Shown here in pieces: positions 8,429 to 17,164 of a DNA stretch of 19,401 bases. Source of the DNA: DUZB01 sp964407525 (GTDB lineage: Bacteria > Desulfobacterota > DSM-4660 > Desulfatiglandales > Desulfatiglandaceae); contig CAYOWC010000064.1 of NCBI GenBank assembly GCA_964407525.1, positions 1 through 19,401 of the forward strand. Reading direction: 5' to 3'. Position 1 is the stretch's first letter. Each line of letters starts with the position of its first letter. The translations under genes and the position numbers were made by a program. The notes under the pieces were generated by a model, which worked only from the letters and a program-made list of their open reading frames with translations, ran no database searches and was not told the DNA's origin.

Positions 8429-9822
8429 TTGAGATGTCGTTTGTTTCAGGATCGTTCCGGGACCCATCGGGGTCCGTTTTTATCGAAGGGGGACAGGTTT
8501 ATCGTACTATTTTTGAACCGGGGGTGGCGGATTTTGAGGCTGCCCGTGATGAAGGCATATACGATGATCTTATCGATCGCGGATTGCTTATTTCTCACAA
8601 AGAGGTGCATGAACAGGTTGTGGGCCCCGAGGGCGCGGTATATTGTCTGAATCACCAGCGGCTTCCAATGATCAGTTACCCATGGGAATGGCCGTTTTCG
8701 GTGCTCAAAGAGGCTGCGCTGATCCATCTTGATATTATGGAAAGGCTCCTGCCACAGGGGTTCTGGCTGCGTGATGCGAATGCCTTTAATGTGCAGTATG
8801 ATGGTGAGAGACTCCGTTTGATAGATACCCTGTCAATTGGTAGACGCCCCCCGGACAGCCCGTGGGTCGCATATGGGCAGTTTTGTTCCCACTTTCTGGC
8901 ACCCCTTGCCGTGGCTGCACATTGCGATATCCGCACACTTTCGTTATGGAGAAACTACACGGATGGTTTTCCTTTGGATTTGGCGTGCCGGATGTTGCCG
9001 TGGAGGAAGAGATATCTTCCCGGCCTTTTTATGCACTTGGCTTTACATGCGCGCTTTCAGGAAAAAGCGGATCAAGCAGAGGATATAGGGAAAAAACAAG
9101 GGCCGAAAAAGTCCCCTAAGGTAAGTGACCGGGGACTGACAGGCCTGGTCCGTTCATTGAGGCGAACCGTTAAAGGAATATCCTGGAAGCCGGCGTCTAA
9201 GATATGGGGAGAATATGGGAATATTCGAACCTATAATGATGAAGATGTGTCTCAAAAATCGAGATATGTGGAAAAGGTCGTGAAGAAATTGAGCCCCGAT
9301 ATGGTATGGGACCTGGGGGCAAACACTGGTGAATTTTCTCTTATTGCCGCTTCTCATGGGGCATTTGTGGTGAGTATTGAAGGAGACCCTGCATGCACCG
9401 AAATGATTTACCAGAAGGTGTCGCGCGGTGGTAAGCACGGGGCCGTGTTGCCCCTGACCATGGATGTTTCCAACCCTTCACCCGGTCTTGGATGGGATGG
9501 TTCTGAACGACCAGGTCTCCGTGACCGCGGTCCGGCAGACCTGGTTTTCGCCCTGGCGTTGATCCACCATCTGGTCTTTACCTCCTGTGTCCCCCTTTCC
9601 ATGATAGCGGAATGGTTATCGAGAATATCGACCCATCTGCTCATTGAATTCGTTCCATTAGAAGACCCAATGGTACAAAAATTGTTAATGAACCGGAGAG
9701 GTGAACATCATCCCTACGATCCGGAAATATTCAGGTCGGCTTTTGGAGAGTTTTTTTCGTTTCTGGATGAAGAAAAGCTTCGAAACGGCAGAACACTATT
9801 CTTGCTTAAAAAATGCAATTAG
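8425..9822 (+). CDS. NoeA-like class I SAM-dependent methyltransferase
   Basis: A 465-residue protein. The N-terminal about 230 residues contain FIEGGQVYRTIFEPG, ISYPWEWPFSVLKEAAL and WLRDANAFNVQYDG, a region I associate with NoeA-like nodulation methyltransferases. A charged, low-complexity linker (EKADQAEDIGKKQGPKKSP) follows, then the methyltransferase domain with motif I VWDLGANTG (294-302), VVSIEGDP and LVFALALIHHLV. It probably methylates a sugar in the glycan; the substrate is unknown. GTG 8425 overlaps the upstream stop (GTGA). ATG 8434, three codons later, is an alternative, and neither has a well-placed Shine-Dalgarno sequence, which fits coupled translation. The last codons and the TAG stop lie inside repeat element A (9813-9978), so the element may have replaced the original 3' end. 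Methyltransferase call firm, NoeA likeness moderate. Confidence 0.85.
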   Translation: MIEMSFVSGSFRDPSGSVFIEGGQVYRTIFEPGVADFEAARDEGIYDDLIDRGLLISHKEVHEQVVGPEGAVYCLNHQRLPMISYPWEWPFSVLKEAALIHLDIMERLLPQGFWLRDANAFNVQYDGERLRLIDTLSIGRRPPDSPWVAYGQFCSHFLAPLAVAAHCDIRTLSLWRNYTDGFPLDLACRMLPWRKRYLPGLFMHLALHARFQEKADQAEDIGKKQGPKKSPKVSDRGLTGLVRSLRRTVKGISWKPASKIWGEYGNIRTYNDEDVSQKSRYVEKVVKKLSPDMVWDLGANTGEFSLIAASHGAFVVSIEGDPACTEMIYQKVSRGGKHGAVLPLTMDVSNPSPGLGWDGSERPGLRDRGPADLVFALALIHHLVFTSCVPLSMIAEWLSRISTHLLIEFVPLEDPMVQKLLMNRRGEHHPYDPEIFRSAFGEFFSFLDEEKLRNGRTLFLLKKCN

Positions 9823-9978
9823 CGGTTAGCTGTTAGCTATTAGTCGCATTAAATAAGTGACTTACAATTCAATAGGTTCACATCAAAAAATGAGAACCTC
9901 AACATGGAAAAAAGTCATTCAAATGCTTGATGTTTTTTAGCCAACGGCTAATCGCTAAAAGCTAATTGCAGCTTTTAG
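9813..9978 (+). repeat. Inverted-repeat element, copy A (166 bp, MITE- or structured-leader-like)
   Basis: This segment matches 17165-17327 along its whole length with scattered substitutions and one short indel. Its ends are imperfect inverted repeats of about 30 bp: left GCAATTAGCGGTTAGC (9815-9830), right GCTAAAAGCTAATTGC (9954-9969). Inside is a small hairpin, AGGTTC (9874-9879) with GAACCT (9894-9899). The right boundary is itself a 9-bp stem. The left end overlaps the 3' end of the upstream methyltransferase gene. No transposase is encoded, so if it is mobile it would be non-autonomous. Confidence 0.85.
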
Positions 9979-9983
9979 TTTTT
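9955..9983 (+). terminator. Possible weak intrinsic terminator at the right end of element A
   Basis: CTAAAAGCT (9955-9963) pairs perfectly with AGCTTTTAG (9970-9978) across a six-base AATTGC loop, followed by a run of five T. The stem is AU-rich, so termination would be weak. The same hairpin in copy B (17304-17327) has no T-run. It could equally be a 5'-leader structure for the gene at 10007. Confidence 0.3.
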
Positions 9984-10006
9984 ATGTAAACGGAAGGATG
10001 TCTGAA

Positions 10007-11326
10007 ATGGAGTCAATCTCCATAATTATCGTGAACCTTAACGGTGCAAAGCACCTTAAGAAATGCCTCGGCTCCATTAATGACCTCGATTATCCTGAAG
10101 AGATGGTTGAAGTTATTGTATTTGATAACGGTTCTAAGGATAATTCCATTGATATTATCAGAGAGGTGTGTCCTGGTGCTACTATATTAGAAAACCCCGA
10201 AAACATTGGGTTTGCGCCGCCCCACAGGATTGCCGCAGAGGCTGCAAAGGGAGATGTGCTCGCTTTCTTGAACAACGATACGAGGGTTGACAGCCGGTGG
10301 GCCAGGGAGGGGACTTCCGTTTTGGATCGTTCGGAAGGGATTGTCTGCTCTGCATCGAAACTGATGACATGGAACGGATCGCGTGTGGAATTCAATGGCG
10401 GCACGCTTCAATACCTCGGATATGCGGACCAGCTTACGGAGAATGACCTGAAGACTGGAGATGAGATCCTGTTCCCCTGCGGTGGAGCAATGTTTATCTT
10501 CAAAGATGTATTCAGGGACGTCGATTGTTTTGATGATGATTATTTCGCCATTTTTGAAGACGTTGATCTGGGCTGGCGGCTCTGGGTAATGGGCTACCGT
10601 GTGGTAATGGCGCCCGATTCTATAGTGTATCATAGAGGGCACAGCACATTAGACAGCCAAAAAGAAGAAAAAAAGCGTTTTCTCATGCACCGAAATGCCT
10701 TGATGACCATTATCAAGAATTATGATGAGGTTAACTTAAAAAAAATACTCCCCATGGCTATGGCGCTGGCAGTCAAAAGGGCACTCCTTTTCATGAACAT
10801 CGATAAAAAGAGGTTTTATTTCTGGGAGAACCAGGCGCCCACAAGCGGGATACCTCCTAAATATGAGGAAGGCTGCATTCACCTTGCCGCCCTGGACGAC
10901 GTTTTTGAGGCATTTCGGGATCTTGAGAAAAAGAGGGAAGCCGTTCAGAAAAACAGGAAAAGGGATGATGCTGATATCTTTAAGCATTTTAAAGATCCTT
11001 TCAGAAATGTTATGGGATACAGCGAATACCTGTGGGCTGAGAGTTCATTATTTGGAAAATTTTCCCTGGAGCAACTTTTTGACTGCAGGGGCGAATACAA
11101 AAAAAGAATAGACGAAGGGTTGTGGCATGCTGAAGAGAGGTTGGAGGCATTAAAGAAAATTGCACGGAAAGAGATGCTCTCTCTTGGAAATGCCGTTGAT
11201 GGAACCGTGGTAAAGAGGCATCTTTTTGGGGCATTTTCAAGAGCTTTAATGAAAGAAGGGCCTTCTGCGACTATAAAGAAAACAACCACGTACATGACAA
11301 GAAGTCTGGGTAATTGGTTCAAGTAA
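10007..11326 (+). CDS. GT2-family glycosyltransferase (WbbL-like)
   Basis: A 439-residue family 2 glycosyltransferase. The sequence opens with SISIIIVNLNG, then FDNGSKDNS at about 39-47, donor-binding NNDT at 89-92 and FEDVDLGWRL from about 183, the order typical of rhamnosyltransferase-like enzymes. Residues after about 260 (MALAVKRALLFMNIDKKRF and beyond) form a long C-terminal extension of unknown role that is helical and rich in charge. The usual small/Asn-rich loop after the GF motif (as in FGKANNIG of the 2496 gene) reads GFAPPHRIA here (68-76), which is unusual. I prefer ATG 10007 to ATG 9998: GGAAGG at 9992-9997 abuts 9998 but sits nine bases before 10007. It follows repeat element A and is the first gene of the second run. 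Donor and acceptor are unknown. Confidence 0.88.
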   Translation: MESISIIIVNLNGAKHLKKCLGSINDLDYPEEMVEVIVFDNGSKDNSIDIIREVCPGATILENPENIGFAPPHRIAAEAAKGDVLAFLNNDTRVDSRWAREGTSVLDRSEGIVCSASKLMTWNGSRVEFNGGTLQYLGYADQLTENDLKTGDEILFPCGGAMFIFKDVFRDVDCFDDDYFAIFEDVDLGWRLWVMGYRVVMAPDSIVYHRGHSTLDSQKEEKKRFLMHRNALMTIIKNYDEVNLKKILPMAMALAVKRALLFMNIDKKRFYFWENQAPTSGIPPKYEEGCIHLAALDDVFEAFRDLEKKREAVQKNRKRDDADIFKHFKDPFRNVMGYSEYLWAESSLFGKFSLEQLFDCRGEYKKRIDEGLWHAEERLEALKKIARKEMLSLGNAVDGTVVKRHLFGAFSRALMKEGPSATIKKTTTYMTRSLGNWFK

Positions 11327-11343
11327 AGATCGGGTGATAGATT

Positions 11344-12786
11344 TTGGTATTCAGTTCCGTAACTTTTCTGTTTTATTTTCTGCCGTTTGTTCTTCTCTTC
11401 TATTTTATTTCCCCGTTCAGGAATGTTTTTCTGCTGCTGGCGAGTTTGTTTTTTTATGCTTGGGGGGAGGTGAATTATGTTCTTCTGCTTCTCCTTTCCA
11501 TTACCGCGAATTATGTCTTCGGTATTTTTATTGAAAGGCAGTCTTCCAGCTCAATGAAACGGGTCGCCCTCGTTCTGGGGGTGATTGTAAACGTTGGTTC
11601 CATCTGTTTTTTTAAATACACCAACTTTCTGGTGGAGAACCTGAACCAGATTCTATCGTGGTTTCATGGGTCCCCGATTTCTCTGGAGCCTGTTCATCTT
11701 CCGCTGGGAATTTCTTTTTTTACCTTCCAGGCCATTTCCTATTTGATCGATGTGTACAGGCAAACCTGCAGGTCTGAACGGAATCCATTGACCCTGGGTC
11801 TTTACATATCCATGTTTCCACAGCTGGTTGCCGGGCCGATTGTCCGTTTTAACGAAATTGTGGAACAGCTTCACCAGCGTTCGGTCAATCGCGAAAAATT
11901 TGCCGAAGGGGTTCGTCGTTTTGTTGTTGGCCTGGGGCAGAAGGTCATTATTGCCAATGCCCTGGCGGTCCCTGCCGATGCTATTTTTTCACTGCCTCCT
12001 GAAAACCTGACAGCCGCCATTGCCTGGACTGGCGCTGCTTCCTATACGCTCCAGATTTATTTTGATTTTGCGGGATATTCCAGTATGGCCATTGGCCTTG
12101 GCCTCATGTTTGGGTTCACAATTCCAGAAAATTTTAATTATCCGTATATCTCCCAATCTATTACGGAGTTCTGGCGGCGTTGGCACATGTCTCTGTCAGG
12201 GTGGTTTCGTGACTATCTCTATATCCCTCTTGGTGGAAACCGGGGCGGCGCAGGGAGAACCTATCTGAATCTGATTATTGTTTTTTTCCTTTGTGGTTTG
12301 TGGCATGGGGCAAGCTGGACCTTCGTGGTGTGGGGACTTTTCCATGGCGCTTTTCTCGTGTTGGAAAGAATTGGTTTCGGAAAATGGCTTGCCCTGGTAT
12401 GGAGGCCCTTTGGCCATGCCTATGTGATGGTTGTAGTGATAGTAGGATGGACTTTTTTCCGCGCGGATAATTTTGATGTTGCTGCTGCCTTTCTTACTGC
12501 CATGGCAGGTCTTGGGAAAGGCAACGGAATAGTAAATCACGTGTGGCAATTTTTGGATCGTGAAGTGATTTTGGCCCTTATTTTGGGGGGCATAGGGGCT
12601 GCTCCCATCATTCCCATGATGAAACGGTGGTGTTCGGCCATGCATTTTGGCTTTGCAAGGAAGCGAGGGCCTTTTCCCTTTTTCCCGAGAAGCGTAGAGA
12701 CGATTTGTCTGGCGGGGATCCTTTTTTTGGTAATAGCTAATCTGGCCGCGAAAACGCATAACCCGTTTATCTATTTTCGGTTTTGA
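11344..12786 (+). CDS. AlgI-type MBOAT membrane O-acyltransferase
   Basis: A 480-residue polytopic protein of the MBOAT family. The family-typical N-terminus is MVFSSVTFLFYFLPFVLLFY; the core motif is TEFWRRWHMSLSGWFRDYLYIPLGGN, and LWHGASWTFVVWGLFHG gives candidate catalytic histidines H321 and H334. In alginate and cellulose systems AlgI relatives pass acetyl groups from a cytoplasmic donor across the inner membrane for polymer O-acetylation. Length is normal for the family. The start must be TTG 11344, because an in-frame TAG lies at 11338-11340 and the first residues already match the family N-terminus; no strong ribosome binding site is seen, suggesting coupling with the glycosyltransferase that stops 17 bp upstream. 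Its SGNH partner begins 1 bp after the stop. Family call very secure; the acetylated polymer is unknown. Confidence 0.95.
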   Translation: MVFSSVTFLFYFLPFVLLFYFISPFRNVFLLLASLFFYAWGEVNYVLLLLLSITANYVFGIFIERQSSSSMKRVALVLGVIVNVGSICFFKYTNFLVENLNQILSWFHGSPISLEPVHLPLGISFFTFQAISYLIDVYRQTCRSERNPLTLGLYISMFPQLVAGPIVRFNEIVEQLHQRSVNREKFAEGVRRFVVGLGQKVIIANALAVPADAIFSLPPENLTAAIAWTGAASYTLQIYFDFAGYSSMAIGLGLMFGFTIPENFNYPYISQSITEFWRRWHMSLSGWFRDYLYIPLGGNRGGAGRTYLNLIIVFFLCGLWHGASWTFVVWGLFHGAFLVLERIGFGKWLALVWRPFGHAYVMVVVIVGWTFFRADNFDVAAAFLTAMAGLGKGNGIVNHVWQFLDREVILALILGGIGAAPIIPMMKRWCSAMHFGFARKRGPFPFFPRSVETICLAGILFLVIANLAAKTHNPFIYFRF

Positions 12787-12787
12787 T

Positions 12788-13942
12788 ATGATGAAAGAAA
12801 AAAGCTACAATATGGCCCGCTTCTTTGACTATGTATTGATTGCCATCTTTCTGATAGCCATCTGTGTTCCAGTTGCGGTACAGCTTATCGGTGCGGAACC
12901 AGATGTTTCCAATGACGAAAAACGGAAATTGGTCGCAATTCCGAGTACTCCCGCTTCTTTCCGTGAAGTTCTTGGTTTTCCTCAGGCTTTTACCTCGTAT
13001 GCGGATGATAGATTCGGGCTCAGAAGGATGTTTCTGCGCCTGGGCAGTAAGTTGAGGTGGGTGCTGGGTTTGAAAATAACGCCCAAAGTCCTGTTCGGAA
13101 AGGATGGGTGGTTGTATCTGGCGAAAAACAATAATCTCATTGAACAGTTTCGGGGAATAGATCTGTTCAGCAGGGATGAACTGAGTTCCTGGGTTCAGAC
13201 GATGATTTCCAGGCGCGATTGGTTGCGCGAAAGAGGGATTCCATTTATTCTTGTCGTTGCACCGAACAAGCATACCATCTATCCGGAATATTTACCGAAA
13301 TGTGTTGGAGATGTCCAGGGGAAGACTCCGCTTGATCAATTGATGGAATATGTTGCGTATACAAATCTGGATGTTGTTGATCTCAGGCAGGCCGTAACGG
13401 AGGCTAAAGCGGAGTACCAGGTGTTTTTCAAGACAGATACCCACTGGAATGACATGGGTGGGTTCACAGGGTATCGGAAGGTTATGCAGCACGTAGAAGA
13501 CTATTTCCCTCATGTGAAAACATTGGGAATAAATAATTTTTCTGTTCAGGAAGTGCGAACATCTGTAGGTGATCTTACACAGATGATCAATTTGAAAGGG
13601 GAGATTCCAGAATCCTGGCTTTTTCTTAAAAGGAAATTTGATTCGCATATTCTCCCGAATAAGACTGCCGGGCAGAAAAAGGTCTCTGGGGGTGTTGTTG
13701 TGGATACGGATCTTCATAATATGCCTAAGGCGGTACTATTTTCGGACTCTTTTATGATGGCTATGAAGAAATATTTTAGTGAAACTTTTCATCGCCTGGT
13801 CATTGTTCCCCATAAAGGCCTCACTTTTGATTCGGATTTGATAGAAAAAGAGAAGCCTGACATCGTTATTTATGAATTGGTTGAACGTTCCGTTAGAAAA
13901 AAGATCCCTGATGACAGAAGATTGTTGAACCGTGAACCGTAG
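12788..13942 (+). CDS. AlgX/AlgJ-type SGNH acetyltransferase-like protein
   Basis: A 384-residue protein with one N-terminal hydrophobic segment (about 12-35) and a periplasmic domain resembling AlgJ/AlgX. The signature order is present: DGWLYL near the start of the domain, ILVVAPNKHTIYPEYLP, the Asp-His pair in DTHWND (D217, H219), and the candidate Ser nucleophile in LFSDSF (S321). These proteins accept acetyl groups delivered by an AlgI-type MBOAT and attach them to a polysaccharide in the periplasm. The gene begins 1 bp after the MBOAT stop, so the pair is almost certainly co-expressed and functions as one O-acetylation module. ATG 12788 is followed directly by ATG 12791; either could serve. 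No carbohydrate-binding module, as in AlgX itself, is apparent, so it is closer to AlgJ in layout. Confidence 0.88.
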   Translation: MMKEKSYNMARFFDYVLIAIFLIAICVPVAVQLIGAEPDVSNDEKRKLVAIPSTPASFREVLGFPQAFTSYADDRFGLRRMFLRLGSKLRWVLGLKITPKVLFGKDGWLYLAKNNNLIEQFRGIDLFSRDELSSWVQTMISRRDWLRERGIPFILVVAPNKHTIYPEYLPKCVGDVQGKTPLDQLMEYVAYTNLDVVDLRQAVTEAKAEYQVFFKTDTHWNDMGGFTGYRKVMQHVEDYFPHVKTLGINNFSVQEVRTSVGDLTQMINLKGEIPESWLFLKRKFDSHILPNKTAGQKKVSGGVVVDTDLHNMPKAVLFSDSFMMAMKKYFSETFHRLVIVPHKGLTFDSDLIEKEKPDIVIYELVERSVRKKIPDDRRLLNREP

Positions 13943-13960
13943 TATTTCGTTTGGTTTCCC

Positions 13961-16900
13961 ATGTATCTGACCAGATTTGCCATTGAAAGACCGGTCGTTG
14001 TCCGGATGCTCCTGATCCTTATTGTGGTTTTCGGGTTATACAGCTATTGGAAAATGCCCAAATACCTGGACCCGGATATTACGGTGGGCGAGGGGATCAT
14101 TTTTACCATCTGCCCCGGATTTTCCCCTGAAGAAATGGAAAAACTGGTGACCAAGAAAATTGAAGATGAACTAGAGGGTATTTCGGAAATCAGGCGGTTC
14201 GAATCCAGGTCCTTTGAAAGCACTTCCAGTGTCCATGTTTTCTTTAATACGGATCTTTCTGAATATGAGATCGATCAGGCCATGCAAGAGGTCAGAAATG
14301 CCGTAGACGGTGTGAACGATCTACCCGAAGAGGCTGAAGTTCCACGGGTTATCGAGATCGATCTGGCCATCTTTCCCGTCTGTATGGTAGGGTTGTCAGG
14401 TCAGATTCCCGTTATGCAAATGCAGGATATTGCAGAAGAAATATCCGATACGCTTGAGAATGTTGAAGGGGTCTCCAGTGTGGATGTCGTCGGAGACAGG
14501 GAAAATGAAATATGGGTGGAATTGAACCCCCACCGCATGTCTGCCTACGGTATTACCATTCCAGAGATAGCCAATGCGGTTGCCGGTCGTACCCGCAATC
14601 TTCCCGGGGGGTCCCTGGAAATGGGGGATCACGAAATGGCCATCAGGATGGTGGGTGAACCATCTGCCCCGGAGAATCTGGGGGGCATTGTCCTGAAGAG
14701 TTCCGATACGGGTACGGTTTACCTTCGGGACATTGCGAAGATTACCCCTACTCTGGAAAGACCCACGACGCTTACCTTTATTGACAATAAACCCGCCCTG
14801 GTCCTGTCGGTAAAAAGGAAAAAAAAGACCAACATGATCCAGATTGTGGATGATGTCAAAAGGCTCATCAAAGATATCCCATCCCAGTATCCGGGTTTGA
14901 AGACGACCCTGTATTTTGACCAGTCGCAGGAGATCAAAAAGCGGATAAGGGAGCTCCAGACCAATGCGTTTTTTGGAATTGTTCTCGTGTTCTTTATTCT
15001 TTGGATCTCCATGGGGCTTCGAAATGCCCTTTTCGCCTCCATTGGCATCCCTGTTGCTTTCCTTCTTACCTTTGTTATCATGAAGGCCTTTGGCCTTTCC
15101 ATCAACGGTTTGACCCTTTTTGGGCTGATCCTGGTCCTTGGTGTGGTTGTGGATGATGCCATCGTGGTGCTTGAAAATATTTTCCGCCATATAGAAAAGG
15201 GGAAACCGGTTGTAAAAGGTATTATGGATGGTTGTCGCCAGGTACTGGCTCCGGTTCTGGCCTCCGTGACCACGACCATGGCGGCATTCGTTCCCATTCT
15301 TATTATGGTGGGGGGGATTATCGGCCGCTATCTGTCGGGGCTTCCCAAGGTGGTCATTTTTGCCCTTGCGGCGTCCCTGTTTGAAGTCTTCTTCATGCTC
15401 CCTTCCCATGTGGCTGAATTCACGCCGAAGGATGTGGAAAAAAGAGCCGGCAAACGGCGGTTTGATCTGTTTGCTTTTTTTCACAGGGCATATCTACCCT
15501 TTTTAAGAATGACTCTCCGGCACCGTTATCTCTCGGTACTGTTCATATTGATTTCAACCTGCCTTGCTTTCTTTCTATATTTTCAAACAGATTTTATCAT
15601 GTTTCCCAAAAGCGATGCGTTTCCCCGGTTTAATATCTGTTTTGATCTTCCGGTAGGGTCAAGCCTTGAAAAGAACAAACGGGTGATTATGGCCCTTTCC
15701 GACCTCATTAAGAAGGAGATCGGCCCGGAACTTGAAGCACCCATTGCTGTTGCGGGGATGAAAGAGGTCAATTATGGACCGGTCATGGGGAGGCATTATG
15801 GAATCCTCAATGTCATTTTGAAGAGGAAAGGCGAACGAAAGCATTCCGTTGTGGAACTAATGGAAGGTGTAAGGGACGAAGTGGAAAATCTTCTCAATTC
15901 GATGGGCGCCACCGCTATCGTTATGGAAAGGCTCATTGAAGGCCCTCCCGTGGGTGCCGATGTGGACCTTAAGATCCAGGCCGGCAATTGGGAGAACTCC
16001 GCTGCGATTTCGCGGCTTTTGAAGGATGAACTGAAAAAATATCCCGGGATCGTTGATATTCAGGATGACTTTTCCAGGGAAAAACAGTTTATGGAGATTA
16101 CCATTGATGAGGCCAGGGCAAAGATGACCGGGGTTGATCAGAACCATCTTGTGATGGCTGTTCAGTCCGCATTCCATGGGATGGAGGTGGCTACTTACAA
16201 CGAAGGGGATCATGAACAGAAGATTAAACTCAAATACCTGCCTGAATACAGACGTGATTTTGATGATCTGGTGAACCTGAAGATTCCCATTCCCGGATAT
16301 GGCGCCCTGGCTTTGAAGGAGCTGGCCACGATCAGGCTTGTCCCGGGTTTTGATGCTATTTCTCACTACAACGGCAAGCAAACAATACGTGTAACCGCAA
16401 ATATTCGTGAGATACAGCAGGAAAAGAAAGGGGTTTCCGGATTCTTTTCCAATCTCAGCGGGGAAAGGATGACTGCCGTCAAAGCCAACGGAATAGCCAT
16501 CGATTTTTTTAACAACATCAAGAGGGATTTCCCGGGGGCAAGGCTTATTGCAGGGGGGCTACAGGAAGAGACGGACACCTCTCTCATGGAACTCGGAAAT
16601 GCCGCCATGCTGGCTTTCTTTCTGATATTTTTTGTCCTCACCCTCCAATTCAATTCGTTTACCCAGCCTGTAATCATTATGATTACGATTCCTTTTGCGA
16701 CCCTCGGGGTGATGATAGGACTTCTTGTGAGCAATAACCCGCTTACTTTTGTAACATTGATCGGCCTTCTTGCACTGACCGGAATTGTGGTAAACGATTC
16801 ACTGGTTCTTATAGATTTTATCAACCGGTATCGGAGGGAAGATCCAACCAGGCTCTATCTTGCTATTGTAAGAGGATGCCGTGTGAGAATGCGCCCCATA

Positions 16901-17161
16901 ATGCTTACATCTCTCACCACTATCTGTGGCCTGGCGCCCATGGCTTTTGGCCTTGGGGGAAAATCGGTATTATGGGCGCCTTTTGCAACAGCCATTATGT
17001 GGGGGTTGGGTTTTGCGACCATGCTGATTCTCCTGATGGTGCCGGCCTATTACGCGATTCTGGAGGATATCGGTTATCTCATTCGACACAGGAAGAGGAG
17101 AAAAGCGGATGTACTCCGCGAAATTGATGCAGCTTTTAATGATGAAAAACATATGACTTAA
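13961..17161 (+). CDS. RND-family efflux/export transporter (AcrB-like inner-membrane subunit)
   Basis: A 1066-residue protein, the normal length for a hydrophobe/amphiphile-type RND pump. It has the N-terminal helix (FAIERPVVVRMLLILIVVF), a first periplasmic porter region, a block of helices with the proton-relay pair in GVVVDDAIVVLENI (D398, D399), a second porter region, and a second helix block (LTGIVVNDSLVLIDFINRYR; RGCRVRMRPIMLTSLTTI). It uses the proton gradient to move a substrate from the membrane or periplasm outward. Such pumps normally need a periplasmic adaptor and an outer-membrane channel; neither gene is in the window. It begins 18 bp after the AlgJ-like stop, in the same frame and without a visible ribosome binding site. 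Repeat element B follows four bases after its stop. Whether it exports a glycan-related lipid or is an unrelated drug pump is open. Confidence 0.92.
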   Translation: MYLTRFAIERPVVVRMLLILIVVFGLYSYWKMPKYLDPDITVGEGIIFTICPGFSPEEMEKLVTKKIEDELEGISEIRRFESRSFESTSSVHVFFNTDLSEYEIDQAMQEVRNAVDGVNDLPEEAEVPRVIEIDLAIFPVCMVGLSGQIPVMQMQDIAEEISDTLENVEGVSSVDVVGDRENEIWVELNPHRMSAYGITIPEIANAVAGRTRNLPGGSLEMGDHEMAIRMVGEPSAPENLGGIVLKSSDTGTVYLRDIAKITPTLERPTTLTFIDNKPALVLSVKRKKKTNMIQIVDDVKRLIKDIPSQYPGLKTTLYFDQSQEIKKRIRELQTNAFFGIVLVFFILWISMGLRNALFASIGIPVAFLLTFVIMKAFGLSINGLTLFGLILVLGVVVDDAIVVLENIFRHIEKGKPVVKGIMDGCRQVLAPVLASVTTTMAAFVPILIMVGGIIGRYLSGLPKVVIFALAASLFEVFFMLPSHVAEFTPKDVEKRAGKRRFDLFAFFHRAYLPFLRMTLRHRYLSVLFILISTCLAFFLYFQTDFIMFPKSDAFPRFNICFDLPVGSSLEKNKRVIMALSDLIKKEIGPELEAPIAVAGMKEVNYGPVMGRHYGILNVILKRKGERKHSVVELMEGVRDEVENLLNSMGATAIVMERLIEGPPVGADVDLKIQAGNWENSAAISRLLKDELKKYPGIVDIQDDFSREKQFMEITIDEARAKMTGVDQNHLVMAVQSAFHGMEVATYNEGDHEQKIKLKYLPEYRRDFDDLVNLKIPIPGYGALALKELATIRLVPGFDAISHYNGKQTIRVTANIREIQQEKKGVSGFFSNLSGERMTAVKANGIAIDFFNNIKRDFPGARLIAGGLQEETDTSLMELGNAAMLAFFLIFFVLTLQFNSFTQPVIIMITIPFATLGVMIGLLVSNNPLTFVTLIGLLALTGIVVNDSLVLIDFINRYRREDPTRLYLAIVRGCRVRMRPIMLTSLTTICGLAPMAFGLGGKSVLWAPFATAIMWGLGFATMLILLMVPAYYAILEDIGYLIRHRKRRKADVLREIDAAFNDEKHMT

Positions 17162-17164
17162 AAG

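Noticed and set aside
9821..9845. Heptad TTAGC-type repeats as a possible CRISPR or tandem array
   Set aside because: Units are about 7 bp and contiguous, with no spacers or cas genes; they form part of the terminal inverted repeat.
12196..12759. Minus-strand open frame of 187 codons
   Set aside because: Antisense shadow of the MBOAT gene, with low-complexity composition and no recognisable domain.
14396..15484. Long open frame on the minus strand (362 codons)
   Set aside because: It is fully antisense to the RND gene, its translation is rich in His, Asn, Arg and Lys without domain signatures, and the + strand frame has clear family motifs.
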